Shown here piece after piece: positions 45,241 to 56,221 of a DNA stretch of 64,000 nt. The DNA comes from Macrotis lagotis (taxonomy: Eukaryota; Chordata; Mammalia; Peramelemorphia; Peramelidae), in NCBI RefSeq assembly GCF_037893015.1, contig NC_133658.1, positions 884,299,038 through 884,363,037 of the forward strand, in the 5' to 3' direction. The notes below the pieces were generated by a model. That model made no database searches. It worked only from the letters and a program-made list of their open reading frames with translations, and was not told where the DNA came from. Every line of letters starts with the position of its first letter. Position 1 is the first letter of the stretch. Position numbers and translations under genes: made by a program.

Positions 45241-46190
45241 CTCCACACAGGTAATGGTTGCAGAGTCACCCATGCATCCTGAAGTAGCCCATTTCCCCTT
45301 CCCCCTCCTAAGGGTGGAGCTTTCTGAGCCTAGCTAAATGGGGCTTGGAATTGATAAAGACCTATAGCCTAAAAGTAATGTGGTCATTGCCCACCCCACC
45401 TTGCCAAACCAGGAAGAAGGCATGGGGTCCCCTGTTTTCTAAAACAAGATTTTTTTGGGGGGGGGGTTCTTACCCTTCTTACAATGAAGCATGCATTCCA
45501 TCTGAGATAAAGGTTTGAGTTTCAAAGTTCTGGAAGATTCCCCTTCTCCCTCCCCCCTCCCTCTACAGAGGTGGGGGTGGAAGAGAATGAGAAAGCATTT
45601 CAGAGAGAGAAAGAGAGAACAGGAGTACCACCCCAGAATCATTTCTAGGAGATGTTTTGTTTTTGTCAAATCTAATTCCTTCCAAGGAGCAAGCAACACA
45701 GCTGGAGGAGAATTGGTACTGGATTTCCCCCCATATTTTAATTCTCATCAATTTATAGGTATGTCAATTGGATATACACCCAATGTCCTTCCTTAACAAC
45801 CCTCACTCATAGTGGGGGTATAAACCAAACACATCTCAGAACTGCCAATCCTCCCATCAGTCTGAACAGGGCAGGCCCACACCAGGGTTATTGCCAAACA
45901 TCATGTGGGCTCAGCTTTGCCGACTCCCCACAAACCAGAAGGAGGACTAGAGATCCAATATTTTTCCTACTTTTCTAAAAATCTAGGCTCTTAAAAAAGG
46001 GGGTGTTGCTTCTCACCTATGGAGCTCAATCCAGTTTCCCAGTCTGGGCAAAGTCTCCTAGCTTGCTTGACATATATGTAGCCACTGGCTACTTGAGTTT
46101 AGTTCTGCCTATGAGGAATCATTATTCATACTCAGGAAAACATGGGTGGAAATAAAACAAAAATTTATTTAAAAAGGTTACATAGGAAGG
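45240..46190. other. Unique stretch upstream of the pseudogene
   Basis: No repeat or gene is recognised. There is a G10 run at 45458-45467. The end (AAATAAAACAAAAATTTATT, about 46150) is AT-rich and could be the tail of an old element, but I cannot name it. The frames 45439-45796 overlap on both strands and are not supported. Confidence 0.3.
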
Positions 46191-46193
46191 GCT

Positions 46194-46194
<1 letters not shown>

Positions 46195-46239
<45 letters not shown>
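46195..46239. repeat. (GA)n microsatellite
   Basis: About 22 GA units. Confidence 0.95.
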
Positions 46240-46242
<3 letters not shown>

Positions 46243-46259
46243 AACAGCCAAGCAGCATT

Positions 46260-47200
46260 GGTTGGGCCATGGTCAGAGGAGACTGTGGCCGAAATCTGAA
46301 TTCTAATCTTGGCTCTGCCATTAACTGGCTTGCAACCTTGGGCAAGTTAGGTAATATTGTGCCTCAGTTTCCTCTTCTGTAAAATGTGGGAATTGGACTA
46401 GATGACCTCCCAGTCTCCTCTCAGTTTGAAAGTTCTATGATTCTCTAAGTGGAGAAATTCAATTCACAGTCAATCACATAGACTCATTTGTTGTTCTTAG
46501 AGACAGGGTTATACCACTTCTTAATACAGATAAGGGGCTTGGCAGACAGGGGTGCTCCCAGGAAATGCTATGTGTCTCACTCCAGTGATTTTTAATTTGT
46601 TTGTCATTGAGCTATTCTGTTTACATTTTCCACATGTTTCCAAGATCTTTGTCCTGAATTTTCTCCTTCCTTATTTAATCACTTTGTGAAAAAATGGCTA
46701 ATTTTATTTCCTTCTTTAATTACTCAGTCCAACTCTGTCTTCAGACACTTACTAGTTGTGTGACCTTGAGAAAATGCCTTCACCTCTTACTGTGTCTGTT
46801 TTCCCAACTGTAAAACTGGCATCTCTATTTTAGGCTTTTTTTTGTGAAGATCAAATGAGATATTTGTAAAGCATCAATGTATTTATAACATTCGTCTGCC
46901 ACTGTTGTTAATACATGGATTTTCCCCTAATATATTGGAATTTTTATTATGTTTATTTATTTCCATCTGTATGTATTTCCTAATGCCCACTTGTTTTTAA
47001 ACATTTCTCCTACTGATGAAAATTTGGGGTATTTTTGTTGCTCTGGGTGAGGGGTTTGGAGGAATGAATTTCCTCTTTGGCTTCTTACTCTTCCATCATC
47101 ATAGGGGCATAGGACCATGAGTAGTTCTGCAAGTCCAACCAGATCTATCTCCTTGCTTGACAAATGAGGAAACTGAAGCCTAGAGAGGTTAGATATCTTG
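46260..47200. repeat. MIR copies with unique spacers
   Basis: MIR-like at 46270-46445 (CCTCTTCTGTAAAATGTGGG) and 46735-46905 (ACTAGTTGTGTGACCTTGAG, GAAGATCAAATGAGATATTTG). An old LINE-like T-rich piece lies at 46920-47090, and a MIR3-like scrap near 47160 (GAGGAAACTGAAGCCTAGAG). Confidence 0.5.
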
Positions 47201-48300
47201 CCTCGAGTCTTCCTGGCAGTCTTCCCTTATTCTGAATTCACCATCCATGCAGACACACTTACCTAGATGGCTTCCTCCAAAGGGCATGGGTTCTCTCCAT
47301 TCCGAGTAGAGATTTCATGAATGAAATTACACATAGAAAATGCTCAAAGTCCTCTATAGATGCTTAGCTATTGTTCTCATAAGGGGAAGTCAGAAATTCC
47401 TTTTGGTGGGTTGTCTGGGGATTTAAGATGGTGGTGGGCTCTGGGTCGGATCGATTAATTCTTGGAAGGCAAGAGCATGTGGGAAGGGTTAGTTTTCCCC
47501 TGAAAGTCAAAAGAGCTGTCCCTAACACTTGATTGGTTCATGAACCAGTGATTCCATTTTCTACTCACCTGGGGCATAAGAAGGCCACAAAGACTGCTGA
47601 TCAGATTCATTTCTGCGTGGAGATGGGAAGGGAAGCTGTGTGAGTCAGCTAAAAAAATAAAACATTAACTACTATATAGTGCCTATTATGTACCCCAGGT
47701 ACTTTTTACAAATATCTTATTTGATTCTTACAGTAACATTGTGAGATGTGGTGATGATTAACCCCATTTTACAGGTGAGAAAACTGAAGTGAACAGGTGA
47801 AGTAGTTTGCCTAAGGTCTAGCAGCTAGTGAGCATTTGAGACAGGATTTGAACTCAGGCTTCCTGGCTCCTGATCTGTGCTTTATTCACCCCACATCTAG
47901 CTGGCCTCCAATACCAGGAGGTATTAGATGTTGAACTCATTGAGAGCAGGGACTGTTTTTGACTTTCTTAGCTTAGTATCTGGCACACAGAAGGCACTTA
48001 ATAAATGCTGGTTGCCTTGCTTTCCATGCTATGCCTTCACAAACGTCCTTTAGTTAATTATCTGATGGACTGGTCACATATGTTTCATTTTGTTTGCATC
48101 CCAAACATGTATTACTGAACCCAGCCCAAGTCAGGTCTCATCTACCACAAGAGTCCAGGGGATTTCCCCCTTCTTGGGAGCAGCCAGAGATTCTCAATAT
48201 AAGTTAACAGTATGACATGACAGCTAAACCAAGTCAATGTGACCTTGGGCTAGCAAGAAAAGCTTGATATTCAGGAATATGGAGAGATGTCTAGAATAGC
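47200..48300. repeat. Unique sequence, then MIR3 and L2 3' end
   Basis: 47200-47640 is unique with no gene seen. 47655-47910 is a dispersed/MIR3-type block (CATTTTACAGGTGAGAAAAC, TTTGAACTCAGGCTTCC). 47925-48025 is an L2 tail (ACTCATTGAGAGCAGGGACT, TTAATAAATGCTGGTTGCC). Confidence 0.5.
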
Positions 48301-48745
48301 AAGACCCTGTATGGACTATTGTGTTTGATAAGCTCAAGAGTAGCCAAAGGATGGCAATCAAGATGATGGTCAATGTTAGATGGTTAAGGGAACTGGGAAT
48401 GTTTATATCCTGGAGAAGATTTAGATCTGTGTTTAAGTATTTAAAAGGCTGTCCTGTGGAGAAGGGGGTTAGACTTTCCCTGCTTGGAACCAGAAGAGGT
48501 TCATTTAGAGTTGAGGTCAGGAAAAGCTTCTTATCAATTAAGAGTTGACCTCAAATGGAATGGACTGTTTGGAGAGGTGCTGAGCTCCCCATTCTTGGAG
48601 TTCATCAAGCAGAGGCTATATGACTATTTATTGGGCAGGCTGGAGTGCTAATTTGGGGGGGGGGTTGGTGTATGTATTGAACTTGATGGGCAGTGAGGTT
48701 TCTTCTGATTCTTCAATTCTGTGATTCTATAATTCTGGGAGTAGG
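48300..48745 (+). mobile_element. CR1/L3-type LINE 3' end
   Basis: The sense order of a CR1 3' end is well kept: GGAACTGGGAATGTTTATATCC, TTAAGTATTTAAAAGGCTGT, GAAGGGGGTTAGACTT, GGTCAGGAAAAGCTTCTTAT, AATGGAATGGACTGTTTGG, GTTCATCAAGCAGAGGCT, GATTCTTCAATTCTGTGATT. The frame 48321-48548 is the translation of this region and is the ORF2 end, not a gene. Confidence 0.75.
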
Positions 48746-49670
48746 CTATCACTTCTGGAGTGAAAGATTTTCCTTCTCCTTTCCCCCTTTCCTTCCTCTC
48801 TCCTTTCTTGCCCCTCTTTTTTTCTTTCTCTTTCCCTCTGGCCTTCACTTTTCAAAACTGTTGTTTTGAACATCTCTGGAACCCTCGATGGAGAGCTGCT
48901 CCTGGACAGAGAGCCATGCTGGGATAACATTTATATAACATGTTCTTCACTGGGCTTGCCTCGTGCCAGATCCAGCTCTTGGCTCCTGGCGGCCCTCCTG
49001 TTGACTATCAACACTGAGTTCTCACATCCTGAGAACTTGGGCTACAGGAAGCTGGCTTCAGTCCCCCTGGAGCAACCCAACAAAACTTGCTCCCCCAGAG
49101 CCTCTGGGGCAGCCTGGGAAGACAGTGCAGGAGGAATTCTATGCATGTGGTAAGGGAATTCCCTGTGCCATCTTGGATCTGGGGTTGTTTAGTTTTGTGC
49201 TCTCTCTTGAGAGCAGTGGGGTTGCAAGCACAGATATAAACATACATACAGAGAAACAAACTTGGGAATGGGAGGGGTTAGGTAGAAGCAGGTGTGATAA
49301 TGGGCATGACCTGGCTGAGTTTTCATGGGGGAGGCAAAACCTTTGTCTCTGATCTCCCCGGGGTTCCTACCCCAGAAGGGTCTGAGATGCTGAGACATGC
49401 CTAGATTTTTTAGTACAAGGAAATATAAAGTAGAAGAAACCTCCCCCTTTGGCTTTCTCCCAGGCTGCACTGGGGTGAAGTTAGGGAGAAATCAAGGGAA
49501 TCAAAAAGTAGGATAGAGTAAAGGAAAGAGTGTTGAAATCAAGAGACTTGGGTTCAAATTCCGACTCAAAAAATCATTTCACTTCTCTGGGTCTCAGTTT
49601 TTTCCTCTGTCAAATAGAGGAGTTGGACTGTCTAAATCTAAGATCCTAAAATGTTGATAATTCATGTAAT
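48745..49670. other. Pyrimidine-rich piece, unique DNA and a MIR
   Basis: 48760-48850 is CT-rich. 48850-49510 is unique; the frame 48866-49153 shows a hydrophobic SSWLLAALLLTIN stretch but no family resemblance. 49520-49665 is MIR-like (TGGGTTCAAATTCCGACTC). Confidence 0.4.
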
Positions 49671-49900
49671 TCCAATCTGAGAGCATAGAACAACCTCCAA
49701 GGATTCTTTATTTAGGATTCCATTCATGGAATTTTTATTGCTTTAAAAATATGCCAATAACTGTATTTCAAGAGAATTTCTTTCCACTGTAATCCAATGT
49801 ATTTGATTTTATATTAAAAACATTCTGTGAAGGGTCCATAAGCTTTATCAGATTGCCAAAGGGACCCTGGCACAAGAAAAATTAAGAACCTTCAAACATT
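49670..49900 (-). repeat. Old mammalian interspersed repeat (unnamed)
   Basis: TTTTATTGCTTTAAAAATATG, TCCACTGTAATCCAATGTAT, TTAAAAACATTCTGTGAAGG and GACCCTGGCACAAGAAAAAT form a pattern I know from many mammalian loci but cannot name with certainty. Strand is not established. Confidence 0.45.
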
Positions 49901-49905
49901 GGTGC

Positions 49906-50145
49906 AATTTAACTAGTAAATTGTAACTAACTAGGGCACTAACTAGCTATTAGAACTAACTAGTAACTAGATAGAATTTAACTAGCCAGTAAATTGTAAC
50001 TAGGGGTGCTAACCAGTCATTGTAACTAACTAATAACTTGATAAAATTTAGCTAACCAGTAAATTATGACTAACTAGGCTATTGTAGCTAATGAGTAACT
50101 AGTTGAAATTTAACTAACTTTGACTTTAACTAACTAGGGGGCACT
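49906..50145. repeat. TAACTAACTAG minisatellite, main block
   Basis: Four diverged copies of a ~62-70 bp unit start at about 49906, 49975, 50045 and 50107 (each opening AATTTA). Each carries a CAGTAAATTGTAACTAACTAG-like segment of shorter words (CAGTAAATT, GTAACTAACTAG, AGTAACTAG). The sequence is rich in the palindrome CTAG. Confidence 0.8.
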
Positions 50146-50655
50146 ACCAATCAAACTCCTGATCCTGTTCATTGAGAAGAGGCTGGCAGGTAAGTGATCC
50201 CCTTGAGAGTGATTTGCTTCACTTGATGATACTTTGGAATCTCTATTATATTATAGAGACCTATTTTGAGGTCTCTATAATTCTCAGGGAGTTGGCCACC
50301 CCACACCTCTGAACCTGCTCCTTTGTCAGTGGCAATGTTATTCATTATTCTAGAAGTGTGGTTTACGGGACTATATATCCAATTCTATTCTTACGGCTCA
50401 GGCCCCCAGACAACGGGAGACTGTGCATTCCTGTTCCTGTTTCCGAGTGTCAGAATTCAATCATATGAGAATGGTATAATGGAGTTGGCCACATAGAATA
50501 TCATCATTGTACATGACTCCTTACAATCACAGGAGCAAAGAGGGAGAAAAAAAAGACCCATTTATAGTAAACCAACTGCCATGGTCCTCTCAAATTCAGG
50601 AAGCCCCAAACTATTAGGTTTATAAGCAAAACTCCAAATACTGGAGTTTGAAAAG
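50145..50655. other. Unrelated 510-bp segment between minisatellite blocks
   Basis: No copies of the flanking unit are present. The inverted pair TTATAGAGACC / GGTCTCTATAA (about 50253-50282) could form a short hairpin. It may be an inserted element (the CAGAATTCAATC and TTCCTGTTTCCGAG words have an LTR-like flavour), but I cannot show ends or a target-site duplication. Confidence 0.35.
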
Positions 50656-50760
50656 ACTAACTAGCTATTGTAACTAACTAGTAACTAGTGATTTAATGAA
50701 ATTTAACTAACCAGTAAATTGTAACTAACTTGGGGACATCAACTAACTAGTTATTGTAGG
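50655..50760. repeat. TAACTAACTAG minisatellite, detached copy
   Basis: CTAACTAGCTATTGTAACTA, GAAATTTAACTAACCAG and TAAATTGTAACTAACTTGGG match the main block 500 bp away. Confidence 0.8.
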
Positions 50761-51016
50761 CAGTTCAAGATCCCTACCTACCCTCCCTTGCTTCACAATG
50801 GAGGAAATAGCATTAGCCCTGGTCCTCATTCCCTGGGACTTCGAAGTCATTGTCAGCTCCTGAAATGAATGTTTTTCTTCAATACCAGTAAGTATGGGGG
50901 ATATAGGTCTTCATAGACACAATTGATCAATCTTTCGGTTCTGTCTGCTGGCCATGAGGAAATGGGCCCACCTGTTCTACCCTTGTTCCTTCTCTAATTT
51001 TCATAGTGGTTTGCAT

Positions 51017-51093
51017 TTTATATATATGTATATATATATACATATATATATGTATATATATATATACATATATATATCACTTCCATATATATT

Positions 51094-51152
<59 letters not shown>
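51017..51152. repeat. (TA)n array with internal duplication
   Basis: Two TA-rich arms (about 51017-51077 and 51098-51150) are each followed by TATCACTTCCAT (51076-51087 and 51149-51160). Confidence 0.95.
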
Positions 51153-51154
<2 letters not shown>

Positions 51155-51159
51155 TTCCA

Positions 51160-51383
51160 TCCTAGTGTGGCTACATCCCATGACACTTTATGTTAGGTAC
51201 ATTGACCATCTTCTCATATGCACTGCCACAGACTCACACCCAGTATTGATAGTCAAGGGACAGAGGTCTATAGAGTGAGGGGTTTTTACAATAAATAATA
51301 AAGGATTAAGAACACTCAAGACTGGGAGTAAGTCATTCTGATGAAATTAATACCAGTCTTCTTCTTACCTAGAATTCTATCCT
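51160..51383. other. Short gene-free spacer
   Basis: No feature recognised between the TA array and the SINE. Confidence 0.3.
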
Positions 51384-51399
51384 CTCCTCTGATAATCTT

Positions 51400-51553
51400 T
51401 TTTTATTTTTATTTTTTTTTTGCAAGGCAATGGGGTTAAGTGGCTTGCCCAAGGCCGCATGGCTAGGCAATTATTGTCTGAGGCCGGATTTGAACTCAGG
51501 TACTCCTGACTCCAAGGCCAGTGCTCTATCCACTGCGCCATCTAGCCACCCCA
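51400..51553 (-). mobile_element. tRNA-derived marsupial SINE
   Basis: T-rich tail, TGCAAGGCAATGGGGTTAAG, GGATTTGAACTCAGG, CGCCATCTAGCCACCCC. Exact 16-bp target-site duplication CTCCTCTGATAATCTT at 51384-51399 and 51554-51569. Confidence 0.92.
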
Positions 51554-51569
51554 CTCCTCTGATAATCTT

Positions 51570-52780
51570 AATTCTAACCACAATTATTATTAACAACAAT
51601 AATTATTATTATTATTGAGATTTGAAGATCTTCAGAGTGGTTTACATACATATCCCATTTGATCAAGGCCCAGCTGAAGGACCATTGCAGAACACAATTG
51701 TGCCCACCAGATGCTGGTTCCCTGGGACAGAGTCCCAGTTGCCTCACTAAGTTACATCTCTATTCAGAAGGGAAAATCTGGCTCAGATACCCTGGAAATG
51801 AACAAGGGGGATGTCATCTAATTAGCCGCCTCATTTTCTTGGAAAACACAGGATCCTCTTCTTTCTTCTGTTTTTAGTGGTTCTACCCAAGCCTCCTATC
51901 TTTAGGAGAGGCCTCAAATACTCCCCATTCAATCAGGCCCTTCTCCTTCTTGGTCTCTCCTATCCTAGGGCTCTGGCAGGAGCCTAGAAACAGCAAGCTA
52001 TTTTTATTTATGATAGTGTCAGTGGGCCGGCCTCCGTCTAGACAGCTGGTATTATCATTCGAAGCCGTCCTGGAATTTGAAAGAGTGGTTTATTTCGGGA
52101 GAAGTCCAGGCTCAGAGATTACACAGCTCATAAAAACAAGATGGAAGCTGACACTGGAGCCTGGGGAGAGCAAGGTAACAGTGTGGAGGTCAGCCGTCCT
52201 CACTGGTGTTGGACTGCAGAGTTGTTTTCATAGAAAACAAAGACTGATTTGACTTCAGGGAGCGAGAGAGGGCCTTCCCCACCTCCACCCTTGGTCTGGG
52301 TAGAGCAGAATCTTACACAATGGGGCCTTAGAGGAGATGCTTAACCAGGCAGGGAAGGCGGAAAGGACAAAAGAGGAGTCATCCCCACTGGGAGTGGTGC
52401 TCCCTGGCAGGGTCCCATGATCCCAGGCCTGGGAAAGTTCACTGGGGCTGCCTTGGCTTGACATGGGCAGCAAGTCTGGGAGTCACTCCCTCTGCACATG
52501 CATGGACAAACTTTCCTAGATCCAGTCACAGGGTGGAGTGGTGGTGCATGGCCTAGCTATGTAAATTCTTACCATTGTGATAGCATCGCTCTGGGCCTCA
52601 GTTGACTCATTTGTACAAATGGGACAAGATGATGTCTCTGATCTTAACCTGTGTTCCCTATATCAGTCCTTTTTCCAAGCAGAGACAAGAACTACCCCTG
52701 TGATGTTTAGAGAGGATGGCCACACTCTCATGATAAAGAGAAGAGAAACCTTAAAGGTGATCTCATCCTTTTATTTTATT
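51570..52780. other. Mostly unique segment
   Basis: After an (ATT)n scrap (51599-51616) the 51650-52560 region has no recognised repeat. A MEF2-like GCTATTTTTATTTA lies at about 51998-52011. A MIR scrap is at 52590-52650 (CTGGGCCTCAGTTGACTCAT). Frames on both strands carry no recognisable domain. Confidence 0.35.
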
Positions 52781-53330
52781 TTGTTTTATTAATCCCACCC
52801 CCACCCCATACAAGTGCCTTCATTTAGAAAGGAGGAAATAGAAGGTCAAAGAGAAGCAATTTAGGACTGTAGGATAATGACCCTAGAGCTGGACAGGACC
52901 TTGGAGAGCATCAAGGATCATAGCTGGGAGGGACTTTAGAGGTCATTTTAGTCCAAGGACCTAATTGTACAAATGAGGAAACTGAGGCACAAGGAGGTGA
53001 TATGACATGCCTGTGCTCACATAGCTAATGAACAAGATTTGAACTCAAATCTTCCTGACTCCAAATCTAGGGTGCTAACCTGCTAAAAATCTTACTTTCT
53101 ACAGAAACCTTTTCCCAGTCTTCCTTAATCTTAGTAACTTCCCTCTGAGACTAACTCCCTTTTATCCTAAATATAGCTTGTTTGTGCATAATCATCTGCA
53201 TTTGGGTTCCCTGTTAGACTGTGAGCTTCTTGAGGGCAGGGACTGGCTTTTGCCTTTCTCTGTATCCTCAGATATTCAGCATTTAGAATACAGTAGGTGC
53301 TTAATAAATACTTGCTGACTGACCACTTTA
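52780..53330 (+). repeat. MIR3 copies and L2 3' end
   Basis: MIR3-like at 52895-53080 (GGAGGGACTTTAGAGGTCAT, AGGAAACTGAGGCACA, TTTGAACTCAAATCTTCCTG). L2 tail at 53090-53325 (CTGTTAGACTGTGAGCTTCT, GTGCTTAATAAATACTTGCT). Confidence 0.65.
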
Positions 53331-53800
53331 CCATATTGCCACCTTAATTAGATCAATTCCAAGACATACACTCCCCCTCCTCTTCTCCTTTCCTCTTGAG
53401 ACTAGGTTTACCTTTAAGCAGAAAGTCCAAACCATTAAAAAGAGAGGGTGGCATGCTCTGGACAGGAAGATACAACCCTGGGGGATACAGCAAGTCGAAT
53501 ATGGCTGGGCTTGATGACTCATTTCATATTGGAGGCGAGGGGGAGATGAGGCAGTTAGCAAGACCATGAATGCGTTCAAGTCTAGGAAACAGAAAATATA
53601 TGGCCCCTTCTTACGAAGCCAATGTGGTGCAGCAGAAGAAGAAGAGGGTATGGGTTCAAATCTCATACCTGATAAGCTACAACCTTTGTGACTTTGAGTA
53701 AATGATTTCATCTCCCTAGGACTCCATTTCCCCCATCTGTAAAATAAGGAGGTTGGACTAGATAACTTTTGAGAACCCTTCTAGAACCATATCTAGGGAC
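53330..53800. other. Unique sequence and a MIR
   Basis: 53600-53790 is MIR-like (ATGGGTTCAAATCTCATACC, CATCTGTAAAATAAGGAGGT). The rest, including a minus-strand frame at 53328-53711, has no recognised function. Confidence 0.45.
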
Positions 53801-53802
53801 TA

Positions 53803-54061
53803 GTTGTTGCTCAGTATTTTCAATCATGTGTGACTCTTCATGACTCCATTTGGGTTTTTCTTGGCCATTTTTTTCCTTGGCCAGAGTGGTTTGCCATTTC
53901 CTTCTCCATCTCATATTACAGACAAGAAAATTGAGGCAAACAGGAGAAAGTGATTTGCCCAGGGTCACACAGTAGGTGTCTGAGGCCAGGTTTGAACTCA
54001 GGAAAATGAGCCTTCCTGACTCTAGTCTGGGTTCTCTATCCTTTGCACCAGCTAGTTGCCC
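53803..54061 (-). mobile_element. MIR-like marsupial SINE (GACCCCATTTGGGG type)
   Basis: GTTGTTGCTCAGTATTTTCA, GTGTGACTCTTCATGACTCC, TGGTTTGCCATTTCCTTCTC, GATTTGCCCAGGGTCACACA, CTCAGGAAAATGAGCCTTCC and CACCAGCTAGTTGCCC. A nearly full-length copy. Confidence 0.8.
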
Positions 54062-54814
54062 TATGGGGTAATTGCTCCAGGTCAGTTCCCTTCCCTGGAC
54101 CACTTGTAGGTTCTTCTGTTTAATACAGGAGTCAGATTAGATGACCTTTAAGCTAAGCTAAAGCCATAAGATTTCGTAAGCCGTGGGCAAAAATAATTGG
54201 TGGGAGGTCAGGAGATGGAAATGATCCATTCCTCAGATGGTCTGGCCTGCACCCCTCAAGGAGAAGGGTGGGAGAGGAAGACCTGAAAGAGAGTTATCAT
54301 GGCAGTGGAATTCTAAGGGTGGAGGCCTAAGGCGAAAAGGAGTGAGGTCATATTGAGCAGGTTGATGAAAGCCCACAGGCTGCCAAGTGAACAAGTGATT
54401 ATGTAACCTCCTAATTTCAGCGCCCTGAGACTATGTCCCATTTGCCCTGCCCTAGTTATCCCTCTGCCTCTAAGATCCCTTTGAACTCTCAGGCCCTTAT
54501 TTCCCTATAAGTAGTAAGTGCATTCGCTTCAAAACCAGTCTGACATAGCATTTCCCTCTCGGCTAGGGGGTGCAGAGAACAGAATGCTGAACCTGATGTC
54601 AGGAAGCTTTCAGTTCAAATCTAGACTTGGATGCTTAGCTGTGTGACCCTGGGCAAAGCATTTCACTGCCCTCTGCCTCAGTTCCCTCATCACTAAAATG
54701 GGGATAGCAACACATACCTCGAAAGATTATTGTGAGGATCAAATGAGATGTTTGCAAGTCCTAAACCACTAACTAGATGCTAACTACTAAGAGAGCTAGC
54801 ATAAGAATTTCAAA

Positions 54815-54817
<3 letters not shown>
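54061..54817. other. Unique DNA, then MIR
   Basis: 54180-54540 shows no recognised repeat or gene. 54570-54790 is MIR-like (TTCAAATCTAGACTTGGATG, ATTGTGAGGATCAAATGAGA). Confidence 0.4.
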
Positions 54818-54853
<36 letters not shown>

Positions 54854-54887
54854 GTATACATATACATATATACGTATACATATATAG
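54818..54887. repeat. (TA)n with TACGTATACA units
   Basis: A perfect TA run grades into two copies of ATACGTATACATATA. Confidence 0.95.
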
Positions 54888-56220
54888 AGAGAGCACATGC
54901 TTTACAATCATCTCATTTAATTCTCACAACTCTGGGAGATAGTTGCTGTTGTTATCCTCATTTTACAGGTTGAAGCAAATGAATTTTTTCCCTTTAGGTG
55001 ACTTTCTCAGGGTCACAAAGCTAGATGGCATCTTCCGGATTTGAACTCAGCTCTTTAACTCTAAGCTGAAGTGCACTCTCTCTACCCATTGCATCAGCTT
55101 GATATAGAAATGGTGAGCAAGGCAGCAAAGGAGGAGCCAGACAGTGGCTGGCTATTGACTACAGTCTGGTTTCCTCATTGTGGGGATGTAGTTTCACAGA
55201 AAGGTCCTTTCATATTGCTTCCTGTTTCTTCAATTTTTCCCATCCTACATCCCACATCTTCAGGACCAAGGGAGGATGGGACTGTAAAAATATTAACCCC
55301 TGGGCTTTATAGACAGCTTTTACATATATGAAATGTTCAAAAAACAATGTTTCATTGGAACCTCACAACCACCCTGTGAGGGAGCTGCTGAAGGGATTAT
55401 TGTTCCCATTTTAGATGAGAAAACTGAGACTCAGATGGATCTCTCCAAGCACTTTAATTCAAGAAGCATCTCAACACCATTTACTGCCCTGATGATTTCT
55501 TAGATTAAAACACCTTTTCCTGCCAAACCTGAAAGGAACATTATCCCCATTTTGCAATTGAGGAAACTGAGGCAAACAGAGGTGAAGTGACTTGCCTAGG
55601 GTTATACAGCTAGGAAGTGTCTGAGGCTGGTCTTTGTGACTCCAGGTCTGGTTCTCTATCCACTGTGCCATCTTGTGTCCCACAGGACTCAAAGTTCCCA
55701 GCTCTACTGGACAAATCACTTCACCTCTGTTTGCCTCGGTTTCCTTCTCTATAAAATAAAGGATCGTGACTAGAGGGGTTGTCTGGTCTCTATCATCTCT
55801 AGAGCTAGGATCTCTCCAGAATAGCAATATATTACCTGTCTTGCTAAATATCTAATACTTCTTTGATACTAATGAATATTTATTAAATATATCCATTCCA
55901 TTGTGAGCTCCATGAGGGCAGGAACTATCTTTTGCCTCTTTTGTTTACTGATTGATGACTAAAAGCCAGGCCTCGGGACAACAAAAAGAAGCAAAAACCA
56001 GTCCCTGCGCTCCCTTAGAAGATAAGTAGCTTTAGATCTACATTCTACAATGTAGCATGCATCTTCAGTATTCTAAATGGGAAGACATCGCATCTACAAT
56101 TGATGCTTTTAAGACACAATCGAGTTTGATGGGAAGCAATCTTAAGGGGAAGACCCAAGGGACTGGAGCTGGAGTTGTCCTTGGACTTACGTCTGGCAGG
56201 TAATGGGGGTTTCATAACAG
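54888..56220. repeat. MIR3, SINE and dispersed-repeat remnants
   Basis: MIR3-like at 54950-55085. Unique sequence at 55085-55330. A SINE 3' part in minus orientation at 55535-55680 (GAGGAAACTGAGGCAAACAG, CCACTGTGCCATCTTG). MIR-like at 55690-55800. Dispersed repeat at 55960-56030. No gene is seen. Confidence 0.45.
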
Positions 56221-56221
56221 T

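Noticed and set aside
49008..49470. Conserved coding exon on the minus strand
   Set aside because: No domain, no matched splice sites, and comparable frames on the opposite strand.
50145..50655. Solo retroviral LTR
   Set aside because: Some LTR-like words, but no TG...CA ends, polyadenylation signal plus TATA arrangement, or target-site duplication could be shown.
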